Notes under the pieces: model-generated
The model's database searches: none
The model's input: only the letters and a program-made list of their open reading frames with translations
What the model was told of the DNA's origin: nothing
Made by a program: the position numbers and the translations under genes
Source of the DNA: T3SED10-260 sp035363255
Lineage (GTDB): Bacteria; Caldisericota; Caldisericia; UBA6126
Direction: 5' to 3'
DNA: 24,319 nt
Assembly: GCA_035363255.1 (NCBI GenBank)
Contig: DAOSES010000026.1
Coordinates: 1-24,319 of the forward strand
Shown: positions 1-8,398 of the stretch, in pieces
Layout: each line of letters opens with the position of its first letter
How positions within the stretch are numbered: position 1 is the first letter of the stretch

Positions 1-59
1 TGGTTTTAACTTAATCCTTTTTAGGCTTGACATGAACCATAGTATCTGACTCAAGGTTC

Positions 60-764
60 TTAGTCTGCAGGTAGAAAAGCCAGGGGGAGGCCTGAAGCGG
101 GGAAGTGTTTTTTCAACAAGGCTAAGTCGCAGGCAACTCGGTGAATAGAGCAATTGATCGCTTCCTGCTCAAGCTCAATCAAGGCCCAGCTAAAACCAGG
201 GATGCCATCTTTTGGCCTACCAACACTACCATCGTTGAGCAGGATCATGGAGTCAATGGTTTTGATATAGGCTTTGTGAGTATGGCCACAAGCGAGTAGA
301 TGGGGTTTGTCTTCTGAAAACATTCGTAAAATACTGCTTTCAGGGCGTTCTTCAAACAGGTACTCGTTGATTTTACGAGGACTGCCATGTACAAAGAGGA
401 ATTTTTTTCCTTCAAGCTCCAGTGAGTATTGGGGCAACAAGCTTTGTAAATAACGCTTGTTTTCTGCATTCACTTCTTTTTGGGTCCAACGAAGTGAAAG
501 GTCTCCCAGCTTGCGTTCTTCTTCGCTGGGGTAGGCACATCCACAATCATCCAGATCAAAACCTGTGCCCTGGTCGTAATTTCCCATGATTACAGGGATA
601 TCCAGAGATTTTACGCATTCGATGACTTCGTTGGGGAAAGGAAGGTAGCCCACCAGATCACCCAGACAAATCAAATGATCTACCTTAAATGCTTCGATAT
701 CTCTCAACACTGCATCTAAAGCTTCAATATTACCATGTATGTCAGAAAAAACAGCTATCTTCAT
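60..764 (-). CDS. Metallophosphoesterase (calcineurin-like, YfcE/MJ0936-type)
   Basis: A 234-residue cytoplasmic phosphoesterase predicted to hydrolyse phosphomono- or phosphodiesters with a two-metal centre. Seen in sequence: the metal-binding motifs appear in family order, SDIHGN (D8, H10), GDLVGY (D36), GNYD (N62, D64), VHGSP (H126) and CGHTH (H161, H163). The third motif is GNYD, not the usual GNHD, and is followed by a DLDDCGC stretch. There is no signal peptide or membrane segment. The ATG follows an AGGGAGGG ribosome site. It lies 65 bases downstream of the ABC ATPase gene on the same strand and may be read from that operon; I see no convincing promoter of its own. The natural substrate cannot be told from sequence. 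The family call is secure. Confidence 0.9.
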   Translation of the reverse strand: MKIAVFSDIHGNIEALDAVLRDIEAFKVDHLICLGDLVGYLPFPNEVIECVKSLDIPVIMGNYDQGTGFDLDDCGCAYPSEEERKLGDLSLRWTQKEVNAENKRYLQSLLPQYSLELEGKKFLFVHGSPRKINEYLFEERPESSILRMFSEDKPHLLACGHTHKAYIKTIDSMILLNDGSVGRPKDGIPGFSWALIELEQEAINCSIHRVACDLALLKKHFPASGLPLAFLPAD

Positions 765-829
765 TCTTGCCCTCCCTGAAGTAGTGTCTTTATTTTATCA
801 GATATCATTGATCAGAGAGTTGGTCAATG

Positions 830-1513
830 TTAAGATTTGTTAAAGAGTATTCCATCTTTCAATGTAAAATACTTGTCATGTCTTGTTCCATGGTAACTGC
901 CATGCGTTGCAATTATCAAAGAAGCTTTTTTTCGATCGACATGGTCATGAAGAATGTCGATGAGATAAGTAGCAGTCTCATCATCCACATTTCCTGTGGG
1001 TTCATCTGCTAAAATCAAAATTGGATCATTGATCAAAGCACGTGCTAATGCAACTCTTTGTTGCTGGCCAATACTAAGTTCAGATGGAAAATTGTTGAGT
1101 TGCTTGGCCATGTTCATATGGTTTAGCAGTTCTTTGGCTTTGAGGTATCGATCTTTGGGCTTTACTGGACTATCAATTAAAACTGAAACTACATTTTCCA
1201 GTGCTGTCCAGGATGGAATTAAATTAAAATTTTGAAAAACCAGACCTATGTTTTTTTGCCGAAGTTTAGTTTTTTTTGCTGGACTTAAAGTATTAAGGTT
1301 TTGACCTTCAAACAGAATATCACCTGCATCTGGTGAGTCGATACCTGCCAGAAGCCAAAGAAGGCTTGATTTTCCTTCTCCACTTCGACCTGAAATAATT
1401 ACTATTTGTTGAGGTTCCACTTCCAGTTGAATATCTTTTAACACTTCTATCTTTTCTCCACGACAAGAGAAGGATTTTCCAAGATGTTTGCATTCCAATC
1501 GATTTTTTTGCAT
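830..1513 (-). CDS. ABC transporter ATP-binding protein (LolD/MacB-type)
   Basis: A 227-residue ATPase that should power the two FtsX-type permeases encoded just upstream. Visible motifs: Walker A GRSGEGKS at 42-49, Q-loop Q94, ABC signature LSIGQQQ at 146-152, Walker B ending LADEP with catalytic E171, and H-loop H204. Length and the short interval between signature and Walker B fit the LolD/MacB/FtsE group, whose members usually drive mechanical transmembrane movement rather than small-molecule import. AGGAG lies 6 bases before the ATG. Only 9 bases separate it from the preceding permease, so the three genes form one operon ordered permease, permease, ATPase. The transported or remodelled partner is unknown. 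Confidence 0.93.
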   Translation of the reverse strand: MQKNRLECKHLGKSFSCRGEKIEVLKDIQLEVEPQQIVIISGRSGEGKSSLLWLLAGIDSPDAGDILFEGQNLNTLSPAKKTKLRQKNIGLVFQNFNLIPSWTALENVVSVLIDSPVKPKDRYLKAKELLNHMNMAKQLNNFPSELSIGQQQRVALARALINDPILILADEPTGNVDDETATYLIDILHDHVDRKKASLIIATHGSYHGTRHDKYFTLKDGILFNKS

Positions 1514-1522
1514 CTTTTTCTC

Positions 1523-2713
1523 CTATATTTGCCTTAGAATGTCAGCGCTTTGTAATCTGAGGATGGATACAAGATTAGCTATTCCTGCCATCCCGCTTCC
1601 AATATACGGAAGACCAAATGATAAAATCACTGTGGTTTGTGGAAGTGTTTGCCACATGCCTTGAAAGGGTCCAAAAAAACTTAGTATGATAATGACTATA
1701 CCTGCAAGCAGGCTACCAAAAAATCCTAAAATCATGGATTCAAGAAAAGCTTGCTTTGATATTTGACCCTTTGTCCAAGCTAAAGCCAGAAGAATGCCAA
1801 AGTCTCTTTTTCTTTCTATAAGTGAGGAAGACTGGGTTTTAACTGAAAATCCAAAGATTAAAAGTAGAGCGAGGATAAAAAGCATGGAGGAAGTTTTACG
1901 AGTAATACCTATAGCTTCCATTCCTGCAGCATAGCATCCATATGAGCTGAATACTGCCAGCTTACTCAGAATATCCTGGGTGTCCTTATGTGCTGCTTTA
2001 TGGTATAGTGCGCCTTTGCTTTCTATGAGGACAGCATTGATGGGATTTTCGATCGGATCAATCATTTTGACTAGGTTCTGGAGATCATGAATGCTCATGT
2101 ATAAGTTGGCTTTACCTGGACGAAGGGGAGCCTGAAGTAATCCAATGACTTCAAAAGTTTTGTCTGATAGAGCTAACTTGCTTCCAAGTTCAATCTTGTG
2201 AATTCGGGCAAAATCATCCTCGACCATCACTTTACCCTTTTCCCCTGGTGATAGAAAGCGACCTTGTATGATTTGGGAAGGTGCAGCCATGGTGGCTGAA
2301 AATGCTTTGGGTCGATCGGTTTCAAATCCCCCGATGAGCCATGTGGGTCTTCCTGGAATAGGTCGAACTCGATAAAGCAAATAGGCTGATGCATCTGCAA
2401 TGTTGGAGGATGCTCGCAATTCTTCTACCAAGGAATAAGGAATAAGCTGTGTTGGGGAGTTGTTCATAAAAAAACCTTCATCGTCAGGATTAACCACCAA
2501 ACTACAGCAACCTTGCATAGCATCGCTTGGAACATAGGCGACAGTATGTGCACCGATATCCCAAAGGGTGCTTTCCGCTTCTTTTGTAAGTGATAGACTT
2601 GAAATAGACAAGAGTAAAGCGATCAATACTGCTGATCCATAAGATAGGATGATTCCCCAGCTACGGAGTTTTCTGCGTTTGATCTCCTTCCAGGCATAAA
2701 ATAGTGATCCCAT
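1523..2713 (-). CDS. FtsX/MacB-like ABC permease, second of a pair
   Basis: A 396-residue permease with the MacB plan: one N-terminal membrane segment (about 20-42), a large extracytoplasmic domain of about 230 residues, then three membrane segments (about 276-291, 327-347, 360-384). The RKRDFGILLALAW segment after TM2 is typical of the FtsX domain and is the likely contact with the ATPase. It is clearly paralogous to the permease upstream: both carry a DEGF(F/Y) motif followed by NN shortly after TM1, a YGCY motif before TM2 (C260 here), and end in ADILR-I. It also has an extracytoplasmic Cys pair (C69, C70) that its partner lacks. GAAGGG precedes the ATG. Spacing is 16 bases from the upstream permease. 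A heterodimeric permease is the natural reading. Confidence 0.88.
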   Translation of the reverse strand: MGSLFYAWKEIKRRKLRSWGIILSYGSAVLIALLLSISSLSLTKEAESTLWDIGAHTVAYVPSDAMQGCCSLVVNPDDEGFFMNNSPTQLIPYSLVEELRASSNIADASAYLLYRVRPIPGRPTWLIGGFETDRPKAFSATMAAPSQIIQGRFLSPGEKGKVMVEDDFARIHKIELGSKLALSDKTFEVIGLLQAPLRPGKANLYMSIHDLQNLVKMIDPIENPINAVLIESKGALYHKAAHKDTQDILSKLAVFSSYGCYAAGMEAIGITRKTSSMLFILALLLIFGFSVKTQSSSLIERKRDFGILLALAWTKGQISKQAFLESMILGFFGSLLAGIVIIILSFFGPFQGMWQTLPQTTVILSFGLPYIGSGMAGIANLVSILRLQSADILRQI

Positions 2714-2729
2714 TATTCAAGACCCTTCA

Positions 2730-3929
2730 TTATATTGTCCTTAAAATATCTGCTGGTTTTATGCGTAAAAGCAAAAAACTCCAAATCCACGCAGTGAGAC
2801 ATGCGATCAACCAGGTGAGGAAGCAGGCTTGCAATAGGATTAAAGGCTTTAGAAGTTCTGTGCTTTGATTGCCAATGATGGCAGAGATAGGTAGGGGAAA
2901 AATAGACAAAAACAACATTGCTATGATTGATCCCGTAACTGATCCAAGCAAAGCTTCGATACTCACTTCACGCAATAAATGTTTCATTATGGTTTGATCA
3001 GACCATGAAATAGCTTTCAGAATTCCTAATTCCTTTTTTCGTTCCATCATTGAAGAATATTGCATCAAACTCATAAGCAACACCAAACTTATGAGCACGA
3101 TATACCAAATTAGATGTGTAATGGATTGAGTTTTTTTTACTGCCAACGAAGCAGGTTGATAGCACCCATATCCAACCACACTGCTTTGGGGTCCTAAAAT
3201 CTTTTTGCTGTCTTCTATAGCTAATGAGTTTACGGTGGAGTTTAAGCCATCCACCAGCACCATGTTGACTTCTTCTCCTAGTTCTTTGTTTAGACGTGAA
3301 TTGATAAGCTTTTTTGCTTCATCAAGAGACATATAAATGTCAGCTTTTGCTGGACGTGTGCCAGGGCTTAGAATTCCAATCACTTCATAGACCTGCTGGT
3401 TTAAGGTTAGATAATCACCTGGAAATAGATTTTCAGTTTTTGCGAAAGTTTCTTCAAGTAGTATTTTAAACTTATCTTCAGGAGCGATGAGTCTGCCAGC
3501 AAGTAAATCGGTATCAGAACATGCAGCAGATTGCACTTCTTTGATGTGTTTGGGTTCAAATCCTCCAATTTGTAGAATTCGATTATTCTTGTTCTGCCAA
3601 AGATATTTAAAACTTAAAAAAGGACTGGCAGAGCGAACATAAGGCGATTGTTTAATTTGTTCTATCAGAGTCAGGGGGAAGGGTTCGCTCAGATTGTTGT
3701 GAACATAAAAACCTTCATCACTGGCATTTTTAACAAGCGTGGAGTTTTTGGATTCATCTAAAGCAAGTATAAAACCAGCAAACTGTGACCCTGTTTTTTC
3801 TAGACTATCTTCAACTCCAGTTTTTGAAGCTGTAAGCCAATTTAGTGCTAATACAAAAAAAGCAAAAACAAGAAAGTACCCTCCGATTTTCCAAAAAGAC
3901 TTGTCTTTATTTCGTAGTAAATTAAACAT
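2730..3929 (-). CDS. FtsX/MacB-like ABC permease, first of a pair
   Basis: A 399-residue permease and first gene of the ABC operon. Topology: TM1 about 15-33, an extracytoplasmic domain to about 270, then TMs near 271-289, 325-347 and 361-388. ERKKELGILKAISW after TM2 is the FtsX-family coupling segment. The YGCY motif (C256), the DEGF-Y...NN motif near residues 71-79 and the ADILR-I terminus are shared with the downstream paralog. No good ribosome site precedes the ATG. A promoter-like TTGAAT-16-TAAAGT ends only 8 bases before it, so the mRNA may be almost leaderless. The start codon is the best available but less certain than in neighbouring genes. Confidence 0.87.
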   Translation of the reverse strand: MFNLLRNKDKSFWKIGGYFLVFAFFVLALNWLTASKTGVEDSLEKTGSQFAGFILALDESKNSTLVKNASDEGFYVHNNLSEPFPLTLIEQIKQSPYVRSASPFLSFKYLWQNKNNRILQIGGFEPKHIKEVQSAACSDTDLLAGRLIAPEDKFKILLEETFAKTENLFPGDYLTLNQQVYEVIGILSPGTRPAKADIYMSLDEAKKLINSRLNKELGEEVNMVLVDGLNSTVNSLAIEDSKKILGPQSSVVGYGCYQPASLAVKKTQSITHLIWYIVLISLVLLMSLMQYSSMMERKKELGILKAISWSDQTIMKHLLREVSIEALLGSVTGSIIAMLFLSIFPLPISAIIGNQSTELLKPLILLQACFLTWLIACLTAWIWSFLLLRIKPADILRTI

Positions 3930-3937
3930 ATCTCAGT

Positions 3938-3965
3938 ACTTTATTGTTTTTTTAAAAAGATTCAA
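3938..3965 (-). promoter_or_regulatory. Putative promoter of the ABC permease operon
   Basis: On the minus strand TTGAAT (3960-3965) is followed after 16 bases by TAAAGT (3938-3943). The expected transcription start would be within a few bases of the ATG at 3929. Judged by eye only. Confidence 0.4.
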
Positions 3966-3983
3966 TGCCTGGATTCTTCTGTG

Positions 3984-3992
3984 TGGTATAAT
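3984..3992 (+). promoter_or_regulatory. Extended -10 promoter element for the stalk-domain/radical SAM pair
   Basis: TGGTATAAT is a perfect TATAAT (3987-3992) preceded by the extended -10 TGn at 3984-3986. The -35 region is poor, as is common with extended -10 promoters. It lies 32 bases upstream of the start at 4025, with an AGAGGA ribosome site (4011-4016) in between. Confidence 0.6.
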
Positions 3993-4024
3993 TTTTCCAA
4001 TTAAATGGATAGAGGATATTTTAG

Positions 4025-5026
4025 ATGAGCATAGCTAAGTATGTATCTTTTTTCGTTCTTTTTGTTTTTGGTCTTGGTGCCTTGGGCTTATTTGTCCGAG
4101 CTCAGACAGGTTTTTTTTCCACTTTACCCACCAAGGGATATTGGAAACTTTACGACCAGCGATCCGAGTATTTACCTCATCAAGGCTCACCATACAAAGT
4201 TTTAAAGATAGGTGATATCCCCCTTTTTCAGGTGCAAATCACAGACGAAGAAAAAACGGCATCCATAGATTGGCACACCCCAGCCCCGCCCTCGATGCTT
4301 ATCCCAGGCACTTTTTGGACCTGTCATATCCAAGGACTTATAAACCGCTGGGAGATTTCTTCGCTCCTGTATTCCAACGTGAACATTAAGTTCCAACCCA
4401 TTGATGCAGATTGTTGCGAGGAAGGAACTATTGTTTATGCCAAATGTCACTTAAGTCCAGGAAAGGGTGATCGCTTAAAGGAAGCAAAACAAACAAGCCA
4501 CACAGTTGCAGTTCCTCAGCTTGGATTATTTGGATCCGAGACTTCGGGGAAGTTTCAGATTCGCTATAATGTCATACAAGCTGGGGGTAGTTTTGAATCA
4601 GTTTATGCGTATCAGTGGATTTCAGAACAGGCCCAGATTCAGATTGAATTGCAAATCAATCGAGCTGGGGCAAAAGTCAATGACGAACTCAAGCTCCTGG
4701 ATAGCCCCCCTTATATCAAATCTTCCCGAACCTATGTTCCCTTCCGTTTTATTGGTGAGTCTTTTGGGGCAAAGCTTGACTTTGCTTTAGATCCCAACAC
4801 AGGAAAAACCAGGGAAGTTAGCTATGAGTTAAATCAGGATCGAATAGTTTTTAACTTACTTACCCAAAAAATGTTTAAAAATGGCCAATTAATAAAAGAT
4901 GCTCCTCAGGTCGAAATTCAAAAGCAACGTCTTATGGTTCCTCTCAGAGTTTTGTCTGAAAATCTTGGGGCTCAGGTGGAATGGATAGCTAAAACGCAGG
5001 AAGTGAAAGTGATTAAACGCTGGTGA
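4025..5026 (+). CDS. Membrane-anchored protein with C-terminal copper-amine-oxidase-N-like stalk domain
   Basis: A 333-residue protein with an N-terminal hydrophobic segment (about 7-24) that is either a signal peptide or an anchor, so the rest lies outside the membrane. Residues about 207-333 match the Cu_amine_oxidN1/stalk family: two repeated units with TYVPFRFIGESFGAKLDF (236-253) and LMVPLRVLSENLGAQVEW (303-320). In Clostridia this domain is a common cell-surface module and does not itself imply amine oxidase activity. The middle region (about 60-200) has no family I recognise and holds four cysteines (C100, C130, C131, C141), which is unusual outside the membrane. AGAGGA lies 8 bases before the ATG. 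Its stop overlaps the GTG start of the radical SAM gene, so the two are translated together. Confidence 0.85.
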   Translation: MSIAKYVSFFVLFVFGLGALGLFVRAQTGFFSTLPTKGYWKLYDQRSEYLPHQGSPYKVLKIGDIPLFQVQITDEEKTASIDWHTPAPPSMLIPGTFWTCHIQGLINRWEISSLLYSNVNIKFQPIDADCCEEGTIVYAKCHLSPGKGDRLKEAKQTSHTVAVPQLGLFGSETSGKFQIRYNVIQAGGSFESVYAYQWISEQAQIQIELQINRAGAKVNDELKLLDSPPYIKSSRTYVPFRFIGESFGAKLDFALDPNTGKTREVSYELNQDRIVFNLLTQKMFKNGQLIKDAPQVEIQKQRLMVPLRVLSENLGAQVEWIAKTQEVKVIKRW

Positions 5027-6273
5027 AAGCATTAGATCGTTTCTTGTTGCAAAAGTTGGAGCGCTTCGTTCAACATGAAGGACGCAAGTTTTTGGATTTG
5101 CAGGAAGGCTTTAATCCTTCCTATTTGACCCCATCTCGGGGGGCTTCTTCGATAAACTCTTTGTATGTGCATATTCCCTTTTGTCGCCAGCTTTGTCCCT
5201 ATTGCTCCTTTAATCGAGTGGCTTACGAAGAAAATCTTGCTTGTGGCTATTTCAAAGCTCTGAAGAGGGAGTTGGGTTTTTACGCAGAAAGATCCTACGC
5301 TTTCACGCATCTGTATATGGGTGGAGGCACGCCGACCGTAGATATGCCTTTATTAAAGGACCTGCTCTTAGAGATTAAAAGGCTCTTTCCTATTCAACAA
5401 ATCTCCATCGAGACCAATCCCGCAGACCTTACAGCCAGCCTGGTGGATGAACTACAGGCCTGTGGGATACATCGTCTATCCATGGGAGTGCAAAGCTTTC
5501 AGAACGATATGCTCAAGTCGATGGGCCGACTATCTCATACGGGAGAGCTTGCGATGCGAAGTATCGAAGGGGTCAAAGGACGCTTTGATACAGTGAATAT
5601 TGATTTGATGTATAATTTTCCTTCCCAATCGGTGGAAGCTTTTTTGAAAGACATTCACATCTTCAAGTCTTTAGACATTGAACAAGTCACTTTTTATCCC
5701 CTTATGCCCTCTCCCCACAAAAAAACTGCCCTGGAAAGGCGTTTTCAAACAGTGGATCCCTCCAGAGAATTTGAGTTTTACCAAGTCATGTTGGAGGAAA
5801 TGCTACCCTCTTATCATGCTTCAACGAGCTGGTGCTTTTCCAAGGGGGAGCGTTTGATCGATGAATACATTATTGAAGTGGACGATTATGCAGGCCTTGG
5901 AGCTGGTTCGATAGGTTTTATCGATGGAGTTTTTTTGGTCAATGCTTTTCGCCCCCAACGCTATATCGAGCTGGTTTCGCATGGGCAAATCCCAATAGTT
6001 TATCATAAAGAAAGCTCCAAACGAGATCATGCAAGATACCAGATGCTTACCCGTCTTTTTGGAATGAAGTGGGACTGGCATAAACATCAAAGCCAATTTG
6101 GAAAACTTTTATGGCCAGAAGTACTTGGTCTTAAAATTGCCGGAGTGGTAAAGGAAAGGGATGGAATTCTGAAACCGACTCGAAAAGGGATGTATTACGT
6201 GAGCGTGATGATGAAAAACTTTTTTGCTACTCTGAATCGTTTACGCGAAGAGTGCATCAGCTCTGGCATATAA
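5023..6273 (+). CDS. Radical SAM protein, coproporphyrinogen III oxidase-like (HemW/HutW-like)
   Basis: A 416-residue radical SAM protein. The [4Fe-4S] ligands are C54, C58 and C61 in HIPFCRQLCPYC (CX3CX2C). Further family motifs are YMGGGTPT (98-105), IETNPADL, RLSMGVQSF and VNIDLMYNFPSQS. The C-terminal part (about 330-400) resembles the HemN C-terminal domain. The Cys motif is closer to HemW and heme-utilisation HutW/ChuW-type proteins than to true oxygen-independent HemN, which carries an extra Cys (CX2CXC). The 45-residue N-terminal extension before the radical SAM core is longer than in HemW. Translation starts at a GTG overlapping the previous stop (GTGA), so it is probably translationally coupled. 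Heme handling or another radical SAM reaction is possible; the exact substrate is not visible. Confidence 0.85.
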   Translation: MKALDRFLLQKLERFVQHEGRKFLDLQEGFNPSYLTPSRGASSINSLYVHIPFCRQLCPYCSFNRVAYEENLACGYFKALKRELGFYAERSYAFTHLYMGGGTPTVDMPLLKDLLLEIKRLFPIQQISIETNPADLTASLVDELQACGIHRLSMGVQSFQNDMLKSMGRLSHTGELAMRSIEGVKGRFDTVNIDLMYNFPSQSVEAFLKDIHIFKSLDIEQVTFYPLMPSPHKKTALERRFQTVDPSREFEFYQVMLEEMLPSYHASTSWCFSKGERLIDEYIIEVDDYAGLGAGSIGFIDGVFLVNAFRPQRYIELVSHGQIPIVYHKESSKRDHARYQMLTRLFGMKWDWHKHQSQFGKLLWPEVLGLKIAGVVKERDGILKPTRKGMYYVSVMMKNFFATLNRLREECISSGI

Positions 6274-6295
6274 TTAACTCTGTATTTGAGCAAAG

Positions 6296-6322
6296 CCTGC
6301 CCCGTGATGATCACGAGGCAGG
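6296..6322. terminator. Hairpin between convergent genes
   Basis: CCTGCC-C-CGTG-ATGAT-CACG-A-GGCAGG forms a stem of 6+4 base pairs around one mismatch and a 5-base loop. It sits in the 65-base gap between the radical SAM gene (stop at 6273) and hcp (stop at 6339), so it can serve both directions. No clean U-tract follows directly on either side (ACTCTTACAACTTTTT on plus; CTTTGCTC on minus), so termination may be partial. Confidence 0.65.
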
Positions 6323-6338
6323 ACTCTTACAACTTTTT

Positions 6339-7958
6339 CTAAGCTTGCTTTAAAATTTCTTGAAGATCTTTTTGAGGATCGTCGACGGCTTTCATGCCCC
6401 ATTGCTTTTGAAGGACTTCCCAGACTGGAGCCTTAATGAAGGCGGGTAAACTGGGACCTATTCGAATATTTTTTATTCCGAGAGCAAGAAGGCTTAAAAG
6501 TATAGCCACTGCTTTTTGTTCGTACCAGCTTAGCACCAGGGTAAGAGGTAGCTCGTTGATTTCTGTACCTAAAGCTTCAGCAAGGGCTTTGGCAATAAGC
6601 ACTGCAGAATAGGCATCATTGCATTGCCCTACATCTAATAAACGAGGAATGCCATCGATGTCCCCCCAGGATTCCTTGTTAATTCTGTATTTTCCGCAAG
6701 CCAGAGTCAACATAAGGGTGTCGGAAGGAGTAGCTTTGGCAAAATCAGTATAATAACTGCGACCAGGCTTAGCTCCATCACATCCACCAATTAGGAAAAC
6801 ATGCTTGATTTTGCCTTCTCCAATTTTCTCCAGCAAAACTTCCGCCAGGCTCAGAACTGTTTGATGTGCAAAGCCAATATCTGCTACTTTTTCAGGAGCG
6901 TCTTCCATAAATCCCTGCATAGATAAAGCATCATCAATCAATGGGGAATAATTCCGATCGGCAATGTGCTTTACTCCAGGCCATTCCACCAAGCCACTGG
7001 TATAGATTCTGCCCATATACTCGGATTTGGGTTTTTGGATGCAATTGGTGGTCATGAGAATGGGTCCAGGAAAATCGTTGAATTCGCTGACTTGGTTTTG
7101 CCAGGCAGATCCGTAATTGCCAGCAAAATGGTCATATTTTTTGAATTTGGGGTAAGCAAGTGCGGGAAGCATTTCTCCATGAGTGTAGATGTTGATGCCT
7201 TTTCCTTTGCTTTGTTCCAGCAAGGCTTCCAGGTCTTTAAGATCATGACCGGAAATCAGGATGGCTTTTCCTTTTTTGGGGGTCATACGAGCCTTGGTAG
7301 GCTCTGGATGACCGTAGGTTTCAGTATTGGCTTTGTCTAAAATTTCCATGGCGGTGATGTTGAGCTTTCCTACTTCCAAAGCTTTTTCTACCAAATGATC
7401 CAAGGGGTGAGATTCTTCAGCGATAAAACTCATCAGTTCGTGAAATTTTCCTGCCATTTCGGGATGATTATAACCAAGAACATGAGCATGATCTGCATAA
7501 GCAGCGGCTCCTTTGAGTCCGTAAAGCATTAAATGCAAAACACCTGCTCGGACTTCGTCCATCTTTTCAATATGACGTTCCAAACCTGCAATATTAAATT
7601 GTTCTTTCAATTCTTCCAGGTTTTTGCCAGGCTGAAAAGCTGCAGGACCTTTAAGGTCTTCCTGGATACTTGCTTTTAACTCGTCCCGTTTTTCTGCTAC
7701 TTGATGAATAAGATGTATCACTTTTTCTGCATCAAAATTTACATTGGTGATGGTTGTAAAAAGTCCTTCAAACATTAAAGCATCGGCTTTGGGGTCGATG
7801 ATACCTTTGGATCTGGCAAGATGAGCTACCTGACCCAAACCCTGCAGGGTATAGATTAAAACGTCCTGAAGATTGGAAACCAAGTCTTCTTTTCCGCAGA
7901 CTCCTTTGATAGTGCAACCTGTTCCTTTAGCTGTCTGTTCGCACTGATAACAAAACAT
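6339..7958 (-). CDS. hcp: Hydroxylamine reductase / hybrid-cluster protein, class I
   Basis: A 539-residue cytoplasmic metalloprotein that reduces hydroxylamine in vitro and is associated with nitric oxide detoxification and S-nitrosylation chemistry. The N-terminal cluster motif is C3, C6, C15, C21 (CX2CX8CX5C), the class I pattern of Desulfovibrio proteins. All ligands expected for the hybrid 4Fe-2S-2O cluster are visible: H238 (SGHD), E262 (THGEM), C306 (TTNCIQ), C393 (GGCDG), C421 (LACGK), C446 (VGQCND) and E480 (WYEQK). Full length, nothing missing. AAAGGAGG precedes the ATG, and its first base overlaps the stop of the Rrf2 regulator gene (TAATG), so the two are cotranscribed. A hairpin lies downstream. 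Confidence 0.97.
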   Translation of the reverse strand: MFCYQCEQTAKGTGCTIKGVCGKEDLVSNLQDVLIYTLQGLGQVAHLARSKGIIDPKADALMFEGLFTTITNVNFDAEKVIHLIHQVAEKRDELKASIQEDLKGPAAFQPGKNLEELKEQFNIAGLERHIEKMDEVRAGVLHLMLYGLKGAAAYADHAHVLGYNHPEMAGKFHELMSFIAEESHPLDHLVEKALEVGKLNITAMEILDKANTETYGHPEPTKARMTPKKGKAILISGHDLKDLEALLEQSKGKGINIYTHGEMLPALAYPKFKKYDHFAGNYGSAWQNQVSEFNDFPGPILMTTNCIQKPKSEYMGRIYTSGLVEWPGVKHIADRNYSPLIDDALSMQGFMEDAPEKVADIGFAHQTVLSLAEVLLEKIGEGKIKHVFLIGGCDGAKPGRSYYTDFAKATPSDTLMLTLACGKYRINKESWGDIDGIPRLLDVGQCNDAYSAVLIAKALAEALGTEINELPLTLVLSWYEQKAVAILLSLLALGIKNIRIGPSLPAFIKAPVWEVLQKQWGMKAVDDPQKDLQEILKQA

Positions 7959-8392
7959 TATTCGATACCTCCTTTTAAATTTGTAAGGTTAACATGCTTT
8001 TGAATGGCTTGCTCTAAGCTGGTTTTTTCTAAATATTGTTTCATTTGTTGGGGCATATCTTGAGTGATGTCTTTTAGGATACAAGCCTGAAATAAACACT
8101 TTTTTCTTCCTAGTAGGCAAGGACAGCTTTTAACTGGACCTTGCATGGCTTCAATCACATCGAGCAAGTGGATAGAGGATGGATGCCGATGAAGTTTGAA
8201 TCCCCCATTGGGGCCTTTGATGGAGGATAACAGATCTTGTCTAACAAGTTGTTGAAGTATCTTGGATAAGGTATTGGAGGGTTTTTGTATCCATTCGGCC
8301 AATTCAGGAAGCTTCCAACTTTTTTCTGTATGAGAACCGATAAGCATCAACAAGTGAAGCGCGATGAGCGATGAACTGCTAATATTCAACAA
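7958..8392 (-). CDS. Rrf2-family regulator, NsrR-like, with TTG start
   Basis: A winged-helix repressor of about 144 residues. The DNA-binding region contains KLPELAEWIQKPSNTLSKIL and a PNGGF wing, both Rrf2 hallmarks. Counting from the TTG at 8392 there are cysteines at 90, 92, 99 and 104. C92/C99/C104 fall close to the three [4Fe-4S] ligands of NsrR (C93/C99/C105 in Streptomyces NsrR), so a nitric oxide- or redox-sensitive cluster is likely. Start choice: an upstream ATG (8503) would add 37 residues rich in Phe, Ile and Lys that do not belong to the family. GGAGG at 8399-8403 lies 6 and 9 bases before two consecutive TTG codons (8392, 8389), and the family fold begins there. It precedes and overlaps hcp, its likely target, and probably represses itself through the palindrome in its promoter. 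Confidence 0.9.
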   Translation of the reverse strand: MLNISSSSLIALHLLMLIGSHTEKSWKLPELAEWIQKPSNTLSKILQQLVRQDLLSSIKGPNGGFKLHRHPSSIHLLDVIEAMQGPVKSCPCLLGRKKCLFQACILKDITQDMPQQMKQYLEKTSLEQAIQKHVNLTNLKGGIE

Positions 8393-8398
8393 AAAAAA

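Noticed and set aside
1..59. TTGACA at 27-32 as a promoter
   Set aside because: No -10 at a proper distance and no gene follows on that strand; this short stretch shows nothing I can call.
3549..3566. GGTTCAAATCC, resembling a tRNA T-loop
   Set aside because: No T-stem can be paired around it and no acceptor or anticodon arms are found; it is coding sequence of the FtsX-type permease.
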